Of a stretch of 64,000 nt of DNA, positions 47,100 through 59,070 are shown one piece after another (positions within the stretch are counted from its first letter, which is position 1; the number at the start of each line of letters is the position of its first letter). A program made the translations under genes and the position numbers. Source of the DNA: Rhinopomastus cyanomelas (Eukaryota; Chordata; Aves; Bucerotiformes; Rhinopomastidae). The notes beneath the pieces were generated by a model. That model was not told where the DNA came from. It saw nothing but the letters and a program-made list of their open reading frames with translations, and did not search any database. The stretch spans positions 1-64,000 of the forward strand of contig VXBP01003618.1 in NCBI GenBank assembly GCA_013400115.1, given 5' to 3'.

Positions 47100-47615
47100 G
47101 GGTGGTGAATAAGGACCTCAGCAAAGCCTTTGACACTGTCCCACACCACAGTCTGGTCTCCAAGCTGGTGGAACGTGGCTTTGGTGGGTGGACCACTAGA
47201 TGGGTAAGGAACTGGCTTGATGGCCGCACCCAGAGAGTGGCTGTCGATGGATCCATGTCTGAGTGGAGGCCAATGACAAGCGGAGTCCCTCAGTGATCAG
47301 TCCTGGGACCAGTCTTGTTCAACATTTTTGTTGGTGACGTAGACAAAGGCATTGAGTGCACCCTCAGCAGTGACAGGACATGGGGCAATGGAGCAAAGCT
47401 GGAGATGGGTAGATTCAGAGTGGATGTGAGGAGGAAGTTCTTCACCGTGAGAGTGGTGAGAGCCTGGAATGGGTTGCCCAGGGAGGTGGTGGAGGCCCCA
47501 TCCCTGGAGGTGTTTAAGGCCAGGCTGGATGGGGCTCTGGCCAGCCTGGTGGGGGGATTGGAACTGGATGATCAGGTGGTCCCCTCCAACCCTGAGTGAT
47601 TCTGATTCCATAACT
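47100..47615 (+). mobile_element. CR1 with reverse-transcriptase remnant, broken
   Basis: The only copy here that reaches the reverse-transcriptase domain of CR1 ORF2. Readable motifs are DLSKAFDTVPHHSLVSKL, WVRNWLDGRTQRV, TSGVPQ and, after a premature TGA at 47294-47296, SVLGPVLFNIFVGDV and GIECTLS. At about 47368 an internal deletion removes the catalytic ADD region and joins directly to the ORF2 end (RFRVDVRRKFFTVRV, NGLPREVVEAPSLEVFKARL). It is a dead LINE copy with no transposition capacity. Confidence 0.92.
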
Positions 47616-47705
47616 TCTCCAGTGAAGTGATCTTGCTGTGGCAGGGGGATTGGACTAGATGATCTTTAGGGGTCCCTTCCAATCCCTAATGATTCTACGA
47701 TTCTA
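47616..47705 (+). repeat. Second CR1 tail fused to the preceding copy
   Basis: Follows the tail of the 47100 element through the linker CCATAACTTCTCCAGTGAAG, forming the composite junction also seen at 44600, 50300 and 61352. Confidence 0.88.
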
Positions 47706-49324
47706 ACTTAAACACGCAGACTCCTGTCTGGAGAGTGGGGTGACTGCTGTGAGGTGAGTTTTGTCCCAGCATCAAGAGTTTTACACCTGGGTGCAGCTCA
47801 GGCTGCCCTGAAGAGCAGCACCCTGCTTCTGTCAGTGCAGCTGCTGCTGAGCTGGCTCTGTTCTCCATCACCCCAGAGCCATGGAGTAGGGAGGCCAAGC
47901 CCCAGCGTGGCTGCGGAGGGGAGGCTTACGTGCCTCTGGGCAGCTCTGCACTGGACTGTCCTGGCAAGACAGGGCACTGGGTAGGCACCGTATTGCTTAA
48001 GACCGACTGTAGGCTGCTCTGGTTGGCCTCTTCAGGAGCACAAAGGAAGCCTTTGATTCCAAAACACGCAGTGACTACCCAAATGGCTAAAGGCAGGACA
48101 AGCTGTGGCTTGCTGGTGTCTTTCTTGCTCATCACTCCGTGCTCTGCTGTGTGCTGGCTCTGCTGGGGGAAGCCCATCTCTCCTGTGGCTGAAGTCGCTG
48201 GCAAGACCCGAGTCAGTGGGAAGCTTTTGTGGGAGGAAAGGTTATGGTTTCTGTTTTTCCAGCAGAGACAAGATCAGGTAACACCACAGGGAGAGCCCTG
48301 TAAGGTGCTGTACAGGGTAGAACATCCCAAACCATCCATCCACAGGGGTTTGTGCTACTGAGGACCGGTTATTGAGCTGCCTCTGCAGCTGCCCTGAAGA
48401 GGAGGCAGCGTTGAAAGCCTCCTCTCTAGCAGTTGAAGGACTGCAAATGATTCCAGACAGAAGTTCTTGTGAGTTACTTGGTGTTCTTCTTTGGTCCTGT
48501 CCCTTCTGAGTTCCTGCTGGGAGCCTGGGAGGCATCTGAGACACGGGGCAGGTACTGTGGGAGTGTGTAGCTCCTGGGATGAGCCTCCTTCTGCAACAGG
48601 GAGATGCCTGGGTGTTAGCTGGTTGTCTTGGGATCACCCCTTCTTCCAGCCAGGCTTGAACAGATGTTTATCCACCGTGTTCCAAGCAAAACCTGAGCTA
48701 CAAAGGCAACATGTGGTGGTTTTCCCCCCCTCTGCTGAGTTAGCTCCTTATGGCTCTGCCTGTGCGTGGCGAGTGCTTGCAGCCCTCAGATGTGTCAGTG
48801 GAAGAGCTGCTTGCTGAGGGCTCATCTGGCACAGCTGCACTGACCCTGGTGCCCAGATCCTGCCTCTCCCTTGCTGCTCTGGTTCAGCTGCAGCTGTTCC
48901 TTTTCCAGTTGTGCCTCCTGTCTCCCCTCTGGTTCACCTTCTGTGTCCATACCCCCTGTTCCATGCCATGTGTCCCCTTCTCTCTGAATTTCCTGCTGTG
49001 TTGCCAGGTGTCTTGGAGCCATTCCATGCTATCTTGACATTATTCTTGTCTCCTTGAGCCAGGTCCTCTGTTCATGGCAGGCAGTGAGAAATCAGAGCAG
49101 AGTTGGAGCTGGGTTGCTGGAATGTCCAGGTGCTTTTGGAAATCAGACACTTCTGATCAGAATTCTGCCAGACAGCTAAGGGCAAGTCTCAAAGCCACGT
49201 GGCTTGGAGCAGAGACCATTCATCTTGATGGCAAGAAAATTGTCACCCAGGAAACAAGAGTGGTGTGCTGGGCTTCCTGCAGTGTCACACTGTGCTCCTG
49301 TGACCTTGAGAATAAATCTTAGGA
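47706..49324. other. Unique intronic sequence, nothing recognised
   Basis: 1.6 kb without CR1, exon or structured RNA that I could support. Confidence 0.4.
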
Positions 49325-50400
49325 GGAGAGACTGAGAGAGTTTGGGGTGGATCAGAATGGGGGGTGGTTAGCAGATCTGAGAGGTTCTTTTCCCCCTCTA
49401 CTCTGCCCTGGTGAGACCACACCTGGAGTGTTGTGTCCAGTTCTGGGCCCCTCAGTTCAAGAGGGATGTGGAGCTGCTGGAGAGAGTCCAGCATAGGGCA
49501 GTGAGGATGATGAAGGAGGTGGAGCACCTCCCTTATGAGGAGAGGCTGAGGGAGCTGGGTCTCTTGAGCTTGGAGAAGAGGACACTCAGGGGTGACCCCA
49601 TTAATGTCTATAAATATGTGAAGGATGGGTGTCAGGAGGATGGAGCCAGGCTCTGCTCAGTGTCATGCAGTGCCAGGACAAGGGGCAGTGGGTGGGAGCT
49701 GGAACACAGAAGGTTCCACATCAATATGAGAAGGAACTTCTTCCCAGTGAGGGTGATAGAGCCCTGGAAGGGGCTGTCCAGGGGAGTTGTGGAGTCTCCT
49801 CCTCTGGAGACGTTTAAGACCCACCTGGATGTGTTCCTGTGTGACATGATCTAGGCGATCCTGCTGTGTCAAGGGGATTGGACTAGATGATCTGTCAAGG
49901 TCACTTCCAATCCCTAACGATTCTGTGAGTTGGGGCTGTTTAGTTGGAGGAGGAGGAGGCTGACGGGAGACCTCATCACTCTCTGCAACTATCTGAAAGG
50001 ACACTGTAGAGATGTTGGTGCTGGTGTCTTCTCACAGGTGATTAATGACAGAACCAGAAGGAAGGGTTTCAAGCTTCAACAGGGGGAGGTTTAGACTGAA
50101 CATCAGGAACAAATTCTTCCTGGAGAGAGTGGTCAGGCTGCCCAGTGTGGTTGATGGTTGAGTCCCCATCCCTGGATGAGTTTAAAAGACGCTTAGTTGT
50201 AGCGTTGGATGATCTGGTTTAGGGGTGAACTTGCAGAGTAGGGTTGATGGTTGGACTGCATGATCCCAAGGGTCTTTTCCAACCCAAATGATTCTGATTC
50301 CATAACTTCTCCAGTGAAATGATCCTGCTGTGGCAGGGGGATTGGACTGGATGATCTTTCAGGGTCCCTTCCAATCCCTAATGATTCTATGAGTCTATGG
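49325..50400 (+). repeat. Array of three plus-oriented CR1 fragments
   Basis: 49325-49928 is a long common-type copy with its sense frame open for 147 codons (49411-49854). 49929-50300 is another subfamily, recognisable by GATGGTTGGACTGCATGATC. 50301-50400 is a common tail attached through the CCATAACTTCTCCAGTGAAA linker. Confidence 0.9.
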
Positions 50401-50566
50401 ATTCAACCCTGCCTCTTGGTAGCTGGAGATGCTCTCCCACAGGGCTCCCATGCAAGGTTGCCAAACACCCAGCCTCAGTAGCACCATTTACTTCCAGCAC
50501 CTGGTTCTTGGGGTGTCTGTTGCTGGTTCTTGTTCTGTGCTTCGTTGGCATTTGGTTACTTAGGAT

Positions 50567-50625
50567 CATAGAATCATTAGGGGTTGGAAGGGACCTCAAA
50601 AGATCATCTAGTCCAATCCCCCTGC
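50567..50625 (-). repeat. CR1 tail only
   Basis: About 60 bp of a common-type tail, cut at CCCCCTGCAAC. Confidence 0.88.
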
Positions 50626-50679
50626 AACATGATGTTCTGGTGCTCTTCCCACTGTTGGCTTAGTGACCATCCAAAGAGA

Positions 50680-51085
50680 ATGATTTGTTCTGCAGATAAA
50701 TTTGGCATCAGCTTTCCTGCCCCTAGAGAGCAAAGCTCTTGTTTTTCAAGGAGATTTGATTAGAATGAATTTCTCTCTCTGTGAGCCCATTCCACCCCCA
50801 GTTTTTCTTCAACTGGTGGCTGGGGCTCTGCATCAGATCCATCTCTATCAAGTTGCTGCCTGGATATTGATTTGGGTAGATATTCCAGAAAGTTCTATGC
50901 GTGAATATTCTTCCCGTTCGGAGACTTCTCTCCATTTTTAGCTCTGAGGTGATGCAGTAATGTCTCAGAGAAGCTGCCTTTTAATTAATATTGCATGAAC
51001 GGAGGAAATATTAGCTTCTCTGTCTACTTAACTGTTGGTGTGGCTTCTGCTGTAGATTCTTAAATGGCTCTAATGAAAATAAGAA
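50680..51085. other. A/T-rich unique stretch
   Basis: Low G+C for the window, with homeodomain- and POU-like cores (TTTTAATTAATATTGCATGA near 50980). No coding potential. Candidate enhancer or conserved noncoding element. Confidence 0.3.
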
Positions 51086-51235
51086 AGGAGCTGTGCCTTT
51101 CTGTGCCCAGTCTGCTTCCAGAGGTGGTGCTGCGGGTCCAGCCTCGCCGGTGATGTTTCCCCCTAGGAGAGGGGTCCTGGGTCTTAGCTGGAGAGCAGTG
51201 CTGCCCTGCACAGCCATAAATGGTGGTTGTGAGAT

Positions 51236-51780
51236 CACAGACTCACAGAGTTGTTGGGGTTGGGAACGATCTCTGAGCAAATCCAGCCCAGCCCAGGACC
51301 CAGCATCACCACATCAGCCAGACCAGGGCACTAAGGGCTACAGCCAGGTTGTGCTTCAACACCGTCAGGGATGGGGACTCCATCACTGCCCTGGGCAGTC
51401 CAGTCCAGGCTCTGATCACCCTTGCCATGAGGAAGGGCTTCCTAACATCCAACTGAACCCTCCTCTGGTGCAGCTTCAGGTCCTCCCCTCTTGTCCTGGC
51501 ACTAGTTGCCTGAGAGAAGAACCTGACCCCCACCTGACTACAACCTCCCTTCAGGGAGCTGTAGAGAGGGAGAAGGTCCCCCCTGATTCTCCTCATCTCC
51601 AGGCTAAGCACCCCCAGCTCCCTCAGCCTCTCCTCAGACTTTCCCTCCAGTCCCTTCCCCATCCTTGTTGCTCCTCTGGACCTGCTCCAGCCCCTCAATC
51701 TCTTTCTTGAAGTGAGGGGCCCAGCACTGGAGGTGCTGGTCTTTCCACCAGTACCCAGTTCAGGTCTTTCCAGTACTGCA
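51236..51780 (-). repeat. CR1 fragment, same older subfamily as 3345-4060
   Basis: The tail is GTTGGGGTTGGGAACGATCT and the body closely parallels the copy at 3345 (AGGAAGGGCTTCCTAACATC). Truncated at about 51780. Confidence 0.88.
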
Positions 51781-51789
51781 AGGAGAAGA

Positions 51790-53115
51790 AACACAGGGAA
51801 ATCTGCAGAACTGTAGGATGTAGCTGGAGATGGATGTGGGGGATTTGTGGCCGGTGGGAAGGTGGTGCCACGCAGACTGCAGATGGATGTGGGATGCACA
51901 GCAGGCTGTAGTTACCTAGTGTCCTTGAAGTGCTCATGAGGGATGACACAGAAATTATTGAACCCAGAGAGGAGCCCTGGGCATCCAGCTCCTCCTCTGC
52001 AAGCTTTAGCTACAGGAAGAGGTCAGAACAGTGTGGAGCCCATATAAATAGGAGAGGCACCAGTGCAGCTGGCAGAGTTCTCTCTATTTCAGGTGTCTTC
52101 TCAATACATTTTGGCTGCTCCACTGCTCTCTGGATTCACATTGCTGGGTGCATCTGGCAATTTTCAGCTTGAGGATGGTGGTGGCTGCTAGGAAAAGCTT
52201 GTGTGTGGTGTCGGGAGCTTCTTCCAGGGAGGGGAGCAAACAGGTCAAACCTGCAGTGAGCTGTGCAGCAAAGCAGGATGTCTCAGGCATTCTGAGACTC
52301 ACCTTGAGCTGGACTCGCAGTGTGGTGCTGTATGTGGCATCTCCAGACTCCTGTGTGCCTTCCCCCAGCTCCTGGGGCTGCAGAGGGGCTGGATGCATGC
52401 TTGTGGGTGGTCCATGCAGAGGAAGCTGCATGCAGTGGTGCATGAATGAATCCCTGCAGCCCTTGTCACCGCCTGGGTGTGATTTCCAAGGCACTGGGTG
52501 AACCCCATTCTCCCATAAGCATTAAGCTGACTGGAGAGCTGGACTAGCTGGATCTTCCTGGCTTTCTGGCAAATCCTTCTGAATCTCTACAGGCAGAAAC
52601 TTAGCTGTAAATATATGGCTTTGGTCTGGAGAGAGATTTAAACTATTTATCCCAAAGCAGGGCTTGGGGAATAAATAAACTCCCTGCCTTCTTCCGTGCG
52701 TGCAAAGCTCTGGAGTGCAGCTGTCTCTTTGTCCCCAGCTCTGAGTCCTCCTTGTGGCTGGAGGGTTGCTTATGGGTGGGCTTGGAGTTCCTGTCGGTAG
52801 TGTAAACATATGGCAGGGTGGAGAGGAAGATCACAAGGGTGCTGGTGCTGGTGTAGATGTGGGTTCTTGGCTGTGCCCTCTCTCCCTCCATCACCCTCGT
52901 GGCTGCTGTTACTGCTCGGTTGCTCTCTGGGTGTTTGTGGAGCTTGCTGGTGAGGTCTGCCAGGTCAGGTTGTAAACCCACTGCTTGGTCCTCCAGCTGA
53001 CATCCTGCCCAAGGACATCTGAGCCAATGCAGGTCTGGGTGGTACTGGGGAGGTTTTCCTCATTCCAGTGGCTCTGATGGCCTCATGCAGAGAACCATCA
53101 CTCAAGCAGCTGCAG
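51790..53115. other. Unique intronic sequence, nothing recognised
   Basis: 1.3 kb of single-copy sequence. A small A/T-rich patch (52605-52685) holds AAATATATGGC and AATAAATAAAC. No exon could be supported. Confidence 0.4.
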
Positions 53116-53121
53116 GGCCAG

Positions 53122-53210
53122 ATCACAGAATCATTAGGGATTGGAAGGCACCTCGAAAGATCATCCAGTCCAATCCCCCTGCCACAGCAGGATCACCCAG
53201 ACCAAGTCCA
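53122..53210 (-). repeat. CR1 tail fragment
   Basis: About 90 bp of common-type tail, ending at GACCAAGTCC. Confidence 0.9.
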
Positions 53211-55167
53211 TTCTCCACCAGACAGGGCTGGGAGGGCCAGGAGGGCTCTGACACTCGGCGCAGCCTTGACTTTGGCACTGACCTGGCACCCTGACTGCGT
53301 GGAGAGGAGCTGCCTCAGAGCTGCAGCCTTGCCATCACTGGTGCTGTGTTGAATGAAGCTTTGCACAGGAGGCCTCCCTTCCCCTGGCCTCCCCCACTCC
53401 CAGCCCTGGCTTTTGTCTGAGTTTCCATTCTCTGGGCTGCCTGGGGCTCCTGTTTGCTGAGGGGAAGCACCAGGCAGCTCGTTCTGCTTTTTCCTGTCAT
53501 CTCCTGGAACGATTCAGATGGAACAGGAAAATCACGAAGCGCTGGCCAGGGACTCTCTGGGCTCATACAGTGCTGTTGGAAAGGAACTGGTTTAGACTGG
53601 GCTTGGGATGGCAGGAGCAGTGCCAGCCTTTGGCCCTCAGCAGGCGTGAAGGGGCGTGAGGATGAAGCAGTGAGCACCTGCAGGTGCTGGCCCCCTGGGT
53701 GCTGAGTCACACAGACCTCCACAGCCTCCTGGCCACTGGACCTCCAGCCCTGAGGCAGGGCTTGTTAAGCCCAGAGTCAGCTCTGTCGCAGCGCTGGCAG
53801 GACCTACCTGGCTGTTCTGCACTGCCAGAGCCCTTCTTTCCCACCAGAGGGGTTTTGCTCAGGAAAACCCTTCGCGTTCCCACGTGCCCCTTGTGTGGTA
53901 GCATCATCCTTTGGTTCTGCTGCACGTGGCTCTTCCTGGCTCCACTTGGTGACCACCTGCCTTCTTTCCTTTCGTGGGGTGCAGCACCTTCGGTGTGCTG
54001 GCCACAGAGTCTGGCCTCCAGACTGCTGGCACCTCCAGCCTGCTGCGCGCTGCCAGTAGCACGTCAGCCGTAGCTCGGTGTTGCTGAGGAATCCAAGGAA
54101 CCACTCAAAGGCTCCCAGCAAGCCTGGGAGAGTGGGCTGGCAAGGCTGGTGGCTGCAGCAAGCCTGTCTCAGGTGCTGAGTCACCCATAAAGCATTTGTG
54201 TTTCTCACTGGGGCTTGGCAACTCATCTGGCAGTGTCTGCTCAGGAGCCTCTGGCTGATGCACCGTTTAAGGTGGTTCAACTGATCCAGCAGGATTCCCA
54301 GCTCCTGCACTGGGCCTGTGGTCTTCCTGTCTCGCTTGTTTATTGGCCACCCAGACACTGTCCTGGCCCTCTGGGGAGTCACACGGCCATCACTGCCTGC
54401 ACTGCTTAGCAAGGAAGCACAGGGTCACTGGCCAAAGCACAGAGGTGGTCTTCTCCACAGACCACAGGCCAAGCAGTGCACACAGCTGCCAGCATGTGTT
54501 TGGGCTGGAGAACCTGGGGTCTGGCTGCTAACTCTGCCCTATCACCCCTCCCAGCTGCACACGGGCTGGTTCTTTGGGGTCAGGAGGTCTTACCTGGTCT
54601 CCTTTCAGGGACCACCCGATTGTCTCAGTGGACCAACAGAAATACATCCTTTTCCTGGCGTGAGGCAAGTCCTTCAGAGGTGCCTGTGCCTCCCCTGGAA
54701 GCAGAGGCCAGGAGCACGAGTGCAGCCCTGCTGCAGAGCGTGGCTCAGAGCAACTTCTGCTTGATTCCAGGAGCTGTTGCCTCCTGCAGAGCCAAGGCCA
54801 GTTGTTCTGGTTCAGCAGACCCCGCTCTTGTGAGAAGACAGGGAGCTTGGCTGGCACTGAGACTTCCCTGGCTAGCTCCAGCTCTCCAGTTTGAGCAGAG
54901 CCATGAGGTGTTGGGACAGTTTGTGATGCAAAGGCACAGCTACCAGTTCAGCCCAGACACGTTTTCCACACTCTGAAGATCACTAGTGAGTCCCTCAGCC
55001 TTGGAGACAAACTGCACAGCATGGTGGCCGTCCCACCAGCCCCACGAAGCCTGCTGTGTTGGTTGACAGCAGCTGGCAGCTCTGCCATGTGTGGGAATGA
55101 GGAGGAACCTCCTGTAATGTGGCTGCTCTGTGGTTGCTGTTGTTGCCCATTGCAAGAGCAGGTAGGA
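53211..55167. other. Unique intronic sequence, nothing recognised
   Basis: Two kilobases without repeats. Long frames on both strands (for example 53804-54412) resemble no family and have no supporting splice context. Confidence 0.4.
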
Positions 55168-55285
55168 AAACCCACCTGGGTGTGTTCCTGTGCAGCTTGG
55201 TCTGGGTGATCCTGCGCTGGCAGGGGGATTGGACTGGATGATCTTTCAAGATCCCTTCCAGTCCCTGATGTTCTGTGTGATTCTG
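55168..55285 (+). repeat. CR1 3' end
   Basis: Starts at AAAACCCACCTGGGTGTGTT and runs to a clean tail. Confidence 0.9.
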
Positions 55286-56246
55286 TGTCCTCCCTCAGCA
55301 CCACCACCCTTTCCTTGCCTGCAGAGATGATTGCATGGTGTTGCTTTGGGGTGGTTCTTCTCCCACCCTGCTGCCTGGCTTTGAGCACAGGGTCTCTGCT
55401 CGTGGCAGGTACGAGGATGAAGGCAGGTAGCTGAGGAGGATGGAGGCTGCAGAGCTTCTGTGGCTGAGCTGTGCATCTGAGCTTGGGATGATCTTGGAGA
55501 AGGCAGTTTGAGGGGTGTGTGGCTGGGACTCGCACAGTCTGTTCTGAGGAGGCAGGATGGATGTGAGGGAGAGGAACAGGGAAGCCCCAGACTTGCTTGA
55601 ACTTGGTGAGTGAGGTCAGTGCCAGGGTTGTCCTGACACATGCCAGCAGTTTGGGTGTCTGGGCTCACTGACCCGGTGCTGAGCCTTTCTCTCAGTGACA
55701 CCAGTCTTTCCTCCTGCAGCACATGTCTGAGCAGTTCCTGCCTGCTCTGGGGCTGGGGCTGTGTGCAAGGGGGGGCTGGAGGCACCTCCCTCCCCTGTGG
55801 CAGCAGTAGATTCCTGTAAGCAGCTGCCCCAGTGTTTGCTCCAGCAGTTGGGTTGCATCGTTCACACCCCAGTGGCTTTGTTATGGTTTCTTGCAGTAAT
55901 TGCTCAGAAATTGGGCTTCACCAATCCCAAGTGTGGGCCAGACAGTCTCCCCACAGCTTGCAGCCTCTCCCAGAGGTTCTGTGGTGGCCAATCCTCAGAA
56001 TTGTGCTAAGTGGTTGTGGCTTTCCTATTTAACCCTAAAGCTTGATTTGAAGGGCAACCTTGGCTACTTAGTGGTTCCTTGGAGGTTGTGCCTAGAAACA
56101 CCCCTCTGAGCAGAGGGCAGTGGAGAGAGGTGCTGTGAGCCACCAGGGGTGAGCCCAGGCTGCAGCTCTGTTCTAGAGCAACTAGTAGGCCAGCAGCCAG
56201 GGGTTTGCATCTGCCATCTGGTGGGGTTCGTGCTGGTGGCCAGGTC

Positions 56247-56935
56247 ACAGAATCACAGAACATCAGGGATTGGAAAGGACCTCAGAAGATCATCCTATGC
56301 AAACCCCCCGCCACAGCAGGATCCCCTAGATCCAGTCACACAGGAACATGCCCAGGTGGGTTTGAAACATCTCCAGAGAAGGAGACTCCACAACCCTCCT
56401 GGGCAGCCCCTTCCAGGGCTCTGTCACCCTCACCATGAAGAAGGTCCTTCTCACATTGATGTGGAACCTCCTGTGTTCCAGCTGACACCCACTGCCCCTT
56501 GTCTTATCATTGGGTGCCCCTGAGCAGAGCCTGGCTCCATCCTCCTGACACCCACCCTTCACGCATTTATCAACATTCATGGAGTTACCCCTCAGTCTCC
56601 TTTTCTCCCAGCTCCCTCAGCCTTTACTTATCAGAGAGATGCTCCTCTCCCTTCGTCATCTTTGTGGCTCAAGCAGTTCTGTGTCCTTCTTGAATGGAAG
56701 GGTCCAGAACTGGACACAGGATTCCAGATGTGGTCTCTCCAGGACAGAGAAGAGGAGGAGAACCTCTCTCGATCTGCTAACCACCCTTCTAATCCATCCC
56801 AGGATGCCGTTGACCTTCTTGGCCACCAGGGTCCGTTACTGGTTCCTGGCCTTCCTGCTGGCCACCACGATGCCCAGTTCCCTTTTTCCTATGCTGCTTT
56901 CCAACAGGTCAGTCCCCAACCTGTACTGGTACTTG
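56247..56935 (-). repeat. CR1 LINE fragment, about 690 bp
   Basis: One of the longest copies, from the tail at 56247 to ACCTGTACTGGTACTTGGGA near its 5' truncation. Confidence 0.92.
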
Positions 56936-57274
56936 GGAGGTCCATGAGGAGATGCATTGACACACAGAGATGGAGGTTCTGCAGTTTCTATTTGGGACCC
57001 AGTGAACCAGCCAAGTACTGTGGGACATCTGAGCAGACCCACACTCAGAGCAGGGCTGTTGGATCCAGCTGGAGCAACGCTGAGTGGGAACTAGATGGTG
57101 TTTTCACAAGTCCTTCATTGCCTTGACCCACCTCACTTACAACCACGGTGTGTTTGTCCCAGATGTGCAGCTCCTGGGCACTGGTGCAGTTCCTCCTCCC
57201 TCGTGAAGCCAGAGCCACTTGGCAAAGGCTGTTCTGTCCCCATCCAGTTGTACTGGGAGCTTGAGTGTAGGGGT

Positions 57275-57406
57275 CTTCACTGGAGATGTTTAAGACCCAC
57301 CTGGAGGTGTTCCTGTGTGACTTGGTCTAGGTTCTCCTGCTGTGTCAAGGGGATTGGACTGGATGATCTTTCAAGGTCCCTTCCAATCCCCGATGATTCT
57401 ATGATT
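57275..57406 (+). repeat. CR1 3' end
   Basis: A 130-bp tail starting at CTTCACTGGAGATGTTTAAG, directly upstream of the 63-bp tandem repeat. Confidence 0.9.
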
Positions 57407-57460
57407 TTTCTCTTCCCTGGGTGCAGACTGATTTTCTTTTCATACTTTTAAAAGCCCCAG

Positions 57461-57645
57461 ATGATGGGTGCTCAGAGACTTTCGAGATGTTGGGCTCCAT
57501 CAGCCCGTGTGCTGTATCCTTAGATGATGGGTGCTCAGAGACTTTGCAGATGTTGGGCTCCATCAGCCCGTGTGCTGTATCCCTAGATGATGGGTGCCCA
57601 GAGACTTTGCAGATGTTGGGCTCCATCAGCCCGTGTGCTGTATTT
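57461..57645. repeat. 63-bp minisatellite, three copies
   Basis: Units start at 57461, 57524 and 57587 (ATGATGGGTGCTCAGAGACT or GTGCCCAGAG variant) and are about 95% alike. As 63 is a multiple of three, the minus-strand frame at 57399-57860 stays open and shows a 21-residue repeat (HGLMEPNICKVSEHPSS core). No evidence that it is expressed. Confidence 0.92.
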
Positions 57646-58354
57646 CGAGCTCCTTGCCTGCATTCAACCGTTTCCATCTGGCCTCGTGGGAGAGGACGGT
57701 TTATGGCGACTCTCCCCATTTGAAAGCCTTTCTCAGCTAGAACCTCCTGCACAGAGGAGCTTGCTGGCTGGAAATCATCTGGAGCTGCAGATCTCCCGGG
57801 GTGTTTGGCTGCTGTTTGCCTGGTATCTGCTAAGCTGTGGAGTAGGTGGTGTGTGGACAAGGCACGCTCTGAGCAGCGGCTTTGTGTGGCTGTAGGGACC
57901 AGCTTGTGAGTTGGGGCGTAGGGGGGGTCGCTGATGAGTTCTCTTTGCCTGCTCCTGCAGCTTCAGCAGGCACAAAGGAGCCTGCTGGCTCTGTGCTTGT
58001 GTCCAGGAAGGGAGGAAAAGCTGGCCCATGTGTTGTTCCTAGCCCTGGCATGCCAAAAATGCGCTTTATGGGAGCGTGTTCCTAATGAACATAGGAAACA
58101 CATGGCTTGCTCCAGCCATGAATGGGGGGTCTGTGTGAGGCCCTCTGCTCACAGCCTCAGAGGACAAAGAGAAGATGCTGTCCTGTACTTGTTCAGTGGC
58201 AGCGTGTGCCCTCTGGGGAGCAGGAGCTGGGATCAAGGTGCTGTTTGAATGGTCCAGTAGAGGATGAGAGGCTGAGCGAGTGGTTTTACTCTGTGACTCC
58301 CCTGTCCTGGGGAGGGCTGGCTTGCTTCCCTCCATGCGTGGCTGGGTTGGAAAG

Positions 58355-58512
58355 AAAAGGGTTATCAAACATTGGAACAGGCTGCCCAGGGCAGTGGTGG
58401 AGTCACCATCCCTGGAAGTATCTTTGAGTCGTGTGGGGCATGGTTTGGTGCTGAGTCAAAGGCTGGGCTTGTGATGAGCCTAAAGATCTCTTCCAGCCAA
58501 ATATCCGCTGTG
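58355..58512 (+). repeat. CR1 3' end, divergent
   Basis: Recognisable by GGAACAGGCTGCCCAGGGCA and GTGATTCTG at its end; an older subfamily. Confidence 0.75.
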
Positions 58513-58555
58513 ATTCTGAGCCTGGGTGGGCAAGCAAAGTGCTGCTGATGACTTG

Positions 58556-59070
58556 TGATACACAGATCATTAGGGGTTGGAAGGGACCTCCAGGGGTCAT
58601 CAAATCCAACCCCCCCCTGCTCGAGCAGGATCATAAAACCTTAGACAGGTCACACAGGAATGCATCCAGATGGGTCTTAAAAGTCTCCAGAGAAGGAGAC
58701 TCCACAACCTCCCTGGGCAGCCCCTTCCAGTGCTCTGGCACCCTTAGAGTAAAGTTCTTTCTGGTGTTGAGATGGAACTTCCTGAGCTCCAACTGACACC
58801 CACTGCCCCTTGTCCTGTCACAGGGTGCAAGTGAAAAGAGATGGTCTCTTTCCTCTTGACACCCAGCCCTCATGGATCTATAGACAGGCATTAGGTCCCC
58901 TCGTAACCTTCTCCTCTCTCAAGCTGGACAGTCCCAGGTCTCTCAGTCTCTCCTCATAAGGCTCCAGTCCCCTAAACATCCTGGTGGCCCTCAGTTGAAC
59001 TCTCAGCCCAGTCTCTATCTCTTTTGAACCAGGGAGCCCAAAACTGGAGACAACATTCCAGATGTGCTGA
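58556..59070 (-). repeat. CR1 fragment, same subfamily as 33472
   Basis: About 510 bp with tail CATTAGGGGTTGGAAGGGAC and CCAGGGGTCATCAAATCC. Confidence 0.9.

Noticed and set aside
49411..49854. 147-codon frame with RRNFFPVRVIEPW-like motifs
   Set aside because: This is the ORF2 end of a CR1 in sense, present in every CR1 of the window; not a host gene.
53804..54412. 202-codon minus-strand frame in unique sequence
   Set aside because: No recognisable motif, and a competing plus-strand frame of similar length covers the same region.
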